Shown: positions 59,707 through 64,000 of the stretch, in pieces
Numbering within the stretch: position 1 is the first letter of the stretch
How the letters are laid out: each line of letters starts with the position of its first letter
Assembly: GCA_028023455.1 (NCBI GenBank)
Contig: JAQFVV010012545.1
Coordinates: 1,860,001 to 1,924,000 of the forward strand
Source: Epiperipatus broadwayi
Lineage: Eukaryota; Onychophora; Udeonychophora; Euonychophora; Peripatidae
DNA length: 64,000 nucleotides
Direction of reading: 5' to 3'
Notes under the pieces: model-generated
Told to the model about the DNA's origin: nothing
The model's database searches: none
Seen by the model: only the letters and a program-made list of their open reading frames with translations
Program-made: the position numbers and the translations under genes

Positions 59707-61235
59707 ATATATATAGGATATTAAAAAGGATTCAATTTATAATTGGATTTAATATTTGTTTTGTATTATTTATAATGATTAGATAAACTACTTTTTTATA
59801 TATTCATGTATACTTTTTATATATTTATGTACACATTATATTTTAGCTCTCAAAAAGACTGCTGGTCAGTTGAAACTGTGATAGAATAAAAAATAAATTA
59901 AGCATTGTTATAGTGATAATATAAAGGTTGATTTATTTAATTATTTTAGATTGTTAGTTGAGGTAGCTAGCTAAATGATAAAAAAATTCTAAACCTCTTG
60001 AAAAAAATTCACTCCGCTGAAATTCAAATCTATATTATAAGGATAGCAGGAGAATGTATTACTTCTGCACAACAAGGGTCTGAATCATTAAAATATAAAG
60101 ATTAATGTATTACTTGAATATATTTTTACTAACCTGAAACATATATTATTATTATTACCATGACCATCTCAAATTTTACTAATTTAATCAGGATTATAAT
60201 TATTTTACCAATAGTAAGACTATTAAAAGAATTTTTTACATTTAGATATTTTGTCTAATAGTATGACTTATTTATAATAGCAATCTTCAAGTACTTGTCC
60301 ATCAAATTAACATATATTCAAAATAAGCAAAATTAAAGATTTATATCAATTTTAATTACAATATAGCCATCATATAAAATCATTACAAAATATTTAATGT
60401 CAAATATAACTTTATAGTACAATCCAATCCATATGTTTCTCATATCCTTAATGTTAACAAAACCTGATATTTCAATATCTTATAAGACATTTAACTTATA
60501 CATAAAATTGTTTCACAAGGATGTAACAATTATGTGAAGTCAAACTAACTGCCTATGCCACCTACTATAAATTATTATAAGATATATAAGCTAAAGGTTA
60601 ACATACTTTATTTTTATTATCTCATCAGTTATAAAATATAATTACCAAACATAAATTGTACTACACTTTCCCTAAAATACATACTTTAAATCCTTTAATA
60701 AAATAATTTCAGTTGATTAACCATTTAAAAATAAAAACATTACTATTCACTTCATATTTATGATTAAAAACTTTATTTAACTTTCCTATAGTTATAAGTC
60801 TGCAATTAGTAAACTAGTACTTAATTATAAGTCATTTCTGTTTCCACTTTATAAAACAAGTTTCTAAAGTTTCTTCATTAAATCCTCCACTAGTTAGGAG
60901 ATTTAATCTTGCAAACAATAATGAAAAATTAATTATGAATGAAAAAGATTTTCACAGATGCTAAATTGTTGAACAAAGGCAGAACATGCCTAAAACCACA
61001 CTTCCATATGTAAGGAAAGTTTTTGACAAGCATTTTAGAGTCCTGTAATAGTCCTCAATTAATATTCATGAAACAGATGTACTGAAATAGACTCCATTTA
61101 AAAAATTGCTATGAACATTGATAATCATATACAACTTGGCAATAATAAACCATTCTTATCTCTATTTTATCTTTTAACCAAGAAAATATAAGATTTGATC
61201 TTATATGGATAAAGTAAAAATATACATACACAATA
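59707..61235. other. AT-rich DNA with a weak tRNA-like fragment
   Basis: At about 59995-60085 the minus strand reads ttgtgcagaagtaatacatt then gatttgaatttcagcgg, reminiscent of A- and B-boxes; too weak to call. Nothing else recognised. Confidence 0.35.
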
Positions 61236-61239
61236 TGAG

Positions 61240-61720
61240 AAAAGGTTCCTTTGTGTCACCGTCAGAGACATCATACAGAAATTTGATGCAAATAGCAATC
61301 AGAGCTTCCTATAATAACATGTTTTTTCTAAAATTCATCACCTAAAAAATTTTTCTGCCCTTTTCTCAAGCTGATCAGATCCTTTATTAACAAAAAGGTG
61401 TCGCTCGATAATAGAGAAGTCTTAGTCATTCAAAAGGCTATAATGAGTGGCATATTCTCGAACATCAGAATCACCATTTTCTAACCTTTGCAGTCTGGTT
61501 ATCCAGATGCAAATGTATATTTGAAAATGCCAATCGCAGTGTCTGCAACATCTTTATCAAATTACTCAAGCAGTTCAGGGACTATCAGAGATCGAATGCT
61601 GGCTCCGGACTGACTTTTTCAAGAAACGTGGGCCAGAGTCACTCTCCCGGAAGAGTGAAGGAGGGCCAAAACCCCCGGTCTCGCACCACAATAAGCTCTA
61701 TACAGTAACTGCCTTGCAAC
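61240..61720 (-). pseudogene. Unidentified coding-like relic, minus strand
   Basis: This stretch is clearly less AT-rich than its surroundings and reads as broken protein on the minus strand. From 61690 one frame gives GVLALLHSSGRVTLAHVS, a stop, then SIRSLIVPELLE, a stop, FDKDVADTAIGIFKYTFASG. A second frame takes over near 61480 with QRLENGDSDVREYATHYSLL and, after one stop, IIERHLFVNKGSDQLEKRAE to about 61345. At 61240-61320 a third piece reads EALIAICIKFLYDVSDGDTK. The conserved-looking amino acid text and the frame switches suggest an old gene or element copy. I do not recognise the family and do not assign a function. Confidence 0.4.
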
Positions 61721-62388
61721 AGTGTAAAAATAAAATAGCTATGTACAGATAAACACATTCAATTGTATCTAATAAATTTTAATTTATTTTAATAAAATAA
61801 AAAATTCATTGTGCTACTGAAATCCAAAGAAAATTATGTCTCAACTTGAAAGGAAAAAAATGCTGTTAAAAGATTAAGTTAAACAAGTAAGTATCTCCAT
61901 TTGATATTTCTTATTATTTTTGATAAATCACTGTGTTTGATATTAGAACAATTAATATCAAAAAAGATAAAGACACATACATACTATTAAAACTTTTAAG
62001 ATTAGTAAATTAAATGAAATCTTTCAGATCAACTAATCCAAATCTGTTATTAGTTTTTTAAACTGTATTTTAATAATTAAGAAGGTAGTAATCTTAATCT
62101 TTATTCCACAGATACCTATTTACAGTTAATATTTGCGTTTGTCACTTTAGAGGTAAACCAATCCAGGGTAAAGAATGCAATTCGCCATGAGTATGAAATT
62201 GGCCATTTTTATCTTTGTTATAAAATAGTCAGGATTGAATTTTATAATTTTTTTTAAAAAAAATAGTATTAACAACTTTATTAATTATTGAACTATATTT
62301 AATTGTAAAAATATTTAATGCCACATTCAGATAATAATATGAATTTCTGCCATGCTGAAAATTAATTCATATATATAGATTTTTTGTA
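61721..62388. other. AT-rich DNA, nothing recognised
   Basis: Spacer between the coding-like relic and the TTAA-flanked transposon. Confidence 0.5.
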
Positions 62389-62524
62389 TTAATCTTTTAG
62401 ACATGCACGCCACTTGATGGCGGGTTTTTTTTTGCAAAATGATATAACATGTAATGTTACAGGGCCGTCTTTTTTTTTTTTTTTGGATTTCTTAATTTTA
62501 TTTAGTTTTTGAATTTTTTTTTTT

Positions 62525-62845
62525 TTAATGAGGCGTATTTTTTTTTTATTTCTTCTTTTTATTATTGTTTTTTCTAACTGTTTTTGTCTTAATATTATAT
62601 GAACTTTTTAAAACATGATTTTTTTTAATAATCCAGACATACACATACATAGAAACACAAAAACAGAAAATGAAAACTGGGGGGTTTTTTTTCGGATTAA
62701 TCCAAACACGAAACAAATTGTTTTTGTTTTAATATTTTTTTACCTTTATAAAACAAGATTTTTTTAAAAATACACACACACACACACATCTCAACACAAA
62801 AAACAGCAAAAAAAAGTCTTTTTTTTTTTTTGATTAATGAAAACC
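62525..62845. repeat. Poly-T-rich tandem repeat inside the TTAA element
   Basis: Two diverged ~145-bp units follow each other. Each has a T-rich stretch with ctgtttttgtcttaatatt-type or attgtttttgttttaatatt-type text, aaaac(a)tgatttttttt-like text, a (CA)n-like block with aacacaaaaaacag, and a G/T run. The second unit ends in a 14-T run near 62820. Confidence 0.55.
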
Positions 62846-63043
62846 AATGAAACCGATTTCAACAATCAAACCGGGTCTGCCGACTTGACGGCAATGTCTG
62901 GCTTCCAGGCTGTCAAGGCACAGCTCACGCAGCCCATTGTTCCAATACAAGACGACATTGTTAGATAAGTCCAGCTGTGAGCGGATGCCTTCTATCAACT
63001 GTTTGCGGCCAGCTCCATTAATGACAGCAAATCTTTTGAGCAT
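62834..63043 (-). other. Open frame in TTAA element, unrecognised
   Basis: A 69-codon minus-strand frame (starts MLKRFAVINGAGRKQLIEGI; later LCLDSLEARHCRQVGRPGL) in a locally GC-richer segment. Amino acid composition looks protein-like rather than random, and both termini of the host transposon surround it. I do not recognise it as a transposase. It could be captured sequence or a decayed piece of the element's protein. Confidence 0.3.
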
Positions 63044-63503
63044 ACGATGTGGTTGCTGAAATGCAACATTTTCTTGGTCTCACCAGGTTATCGTGAATAA
63101 GGTACTTGATATGTGCCCTCCTGATAATTAGGTTTGTCCCTACCTTTGGACTTTGTTTGTCACCTTCAAATTTGTTTCCAGGATAGTCTTAACTTTGGGA
63201 CAATTTCATCTTAGTCAAATTGCATGATTTCCACCCTCCCCCCCCAAAAAAAAAATTCAAAGTAAAAACTTTCAAACACTTCAAATACACACCCCCTCAC
63301 AAAAGATTGGCATAAAGTAATTCGTGAAGCACAAAGCAGGTCGTAATCTTTATGGGCATCGCCTATAAGACGGCCTGTAATGTCTAATACAACGTAGGGG
63401 TGTATTAGATGTAAGACACGTCTGCGGCCGCTTAAATGGCATACATTATGTGATTTTACATATAAACAATGCCATCAAGCGACGAGCACAGCTAAAAGAT
63501 TAA

Positions 63504-64000
63504 AGATTAAAAAATCTTTTAAGCAATCTCTTTGATTTGGATGTTGTGATATTTCAATAACTAATAGAATATTGTCTGCATAAAAAAATATTGATCTATC
63601 TTTTCCAAGGCTAAAAAGTGGAAGGAGAAGTTAAGATTTATGATTTCCCCCAGAACCAAATCAATAAGAAAAAAGAGGAGAATCTTAAACAATATTTGTT
63701 GTTACATGAAAGGTTGGCAAATCTGTGATATTTTTATGATGCCGATGATTTATTTTTAATAGTTCACCAGATACATATATGAAGAATATTGTGAGATGAA
63801 ATAATTTATTTTGACATCTAGACATCAACGCAGCCAAAAACTCTAGAAATACATGCACTGCTATAATATTTAATAGATTATGAACTATTATCATTCCACA
63901 ATAATCTAAAATGGCATGATGCACATATTTTTTTGATACAAAATGAATACATAAAAATTATGATGATAGAAAAAGATATAGAGTTTACATAACATTATTC
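63504..64000. other. AT-rich DNA, nothing recognised
   Basis: End of window. The minus frame at 63685-63924 has no recognisable family motif. Confidence 0.5.

Larger units (their letters stand above)
62389..63503. mobile_element. TTAA-flanked DNA transposon (piggyBac/Kolobok type)
   Basis: The element itself is 62393-63499 (1107 bp) with TTAA on each side (62389-62392, 63500-63503). The left end TCTTTTAGACATGCACGCC and the complement of the right end TCTTTTAGCTGTGCTCGTC continue in parallel to cttgatggc: about 29 nt with roughly 22 matches. A second inverted pair lies inside (ttacagggccgtctt against ttacaggccgtctta in the complement). TTAA duplications are the mark of piggyBac and Kolobok superfamilies; the termini do not decide between them. 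The interior has poly-T tandem units and a 69-codon minus frame with no transposase motif, so it is non-autonomous. Confidence 0.6.

Noticed and set aside
59995-60085. tRNA-like A- and B-box order on the minus strand
   Set aside because: Both boxes are poor and there is no tail or TSD; could be chance.
1-64000. CRISPR arrays, operons, bacterial promoters or terminators
   Set aside because: The window is eukaryotic repeat-rich DNA; no spaced identical repeats or compact gene blocks are present.

Overview
This is a eukaryotic, almost certainly metazoan, genomic window. It is extremely AT-rich (by eye about three quarters A+T) and full of homopolymer runs and TA microsatellites. I find no intact host gene: no convincing exon chain, no rRNA, no functional tRNA and no CRISPR. 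Almost every open frame is a chance frame in AT-rich DNA; the exceptions are relics of mobile elements. The element mix (a Penelope-like element with a GIY-YIG domain, an RTE-type LINE, Gypsy-type LTR elements, hAT and TTAA-type DNA transposons, short tRNA-derived SINEs) fits an invertebrate animal with an AT-rich genome. I cannot name the species or phylum from the sequence.

Layout. 1-9.9 kb is AT-rich DNA with one non-autonomous hAT element (1109-2272), two hairpin MITE-like elements, one copy of a 455-bp hammerhead-bearing repeat (RZ1) and one tRNA-SINE. 9.9-17.7 kb is a nested LTR complex: a minus-strand LTR element with a decayed gag and ~1.04-kb LTRs, whose left LTR is split by a 2.06-kb solo LTR of a second family and whose gag is split by a second hAT element. 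At 18.84-19.61 kb lies an inverted/tandem cluster of a ~382-bp repeat (RZ2). 20-32 kb is mostly featureless, apart from one dispersed repeat pair, a hammerhead-like relic and an RZ1 copy. At 32.35-33.42 kb is a large RZ1 foldback, at 34.5 kb a perfect 181-bp tandem duplication, and at 35.63-36.63 kb a Penelope-like element in inverted duplicate. LINE relics lie at 37.2-37.9 kb and 45.7-46.6 kb, the second followed by a possible LTR. At 54.12-55.07 kb is a near-perfect palindromic cluster of a ~338-bp repeat. At 56.2-59.7 kb is an internally deleted LTR retrotransposon with a primer-binding site, of the same family as the solo LTR at 10 kb. The window ends with a coding-like relic (61.2-61.7 kb) and a TTAA-flanked DNA transposon (62.39-63.50 kb).

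The most interesting signal is a group of four insertions with the same build: an inverted first segment, then one or more outward-reading tandem segments, flanked by direct repeats of about 13 nt. One carries the GIY-YIG end of a Penelope-like element. Two consist of short unit repeats (455 and 382 bp) containing sequences that fold as minimal type I hammerhead ribozymes, with CUGANGA-like core, short stem II, GAAA-like core, 2-3 bp stem III, cleavage triplet GTC and stem I with internal loop. The simplest reading is that the short repeats are retrozyme-like, non-autonomous elements that borrowed the Penelope-like machinery. Hammerheads in metazoan retrozymes and Penelope-like elements are known in general; these families and their shared 13-nt inverted-tandem insertion signature are what I would check first.
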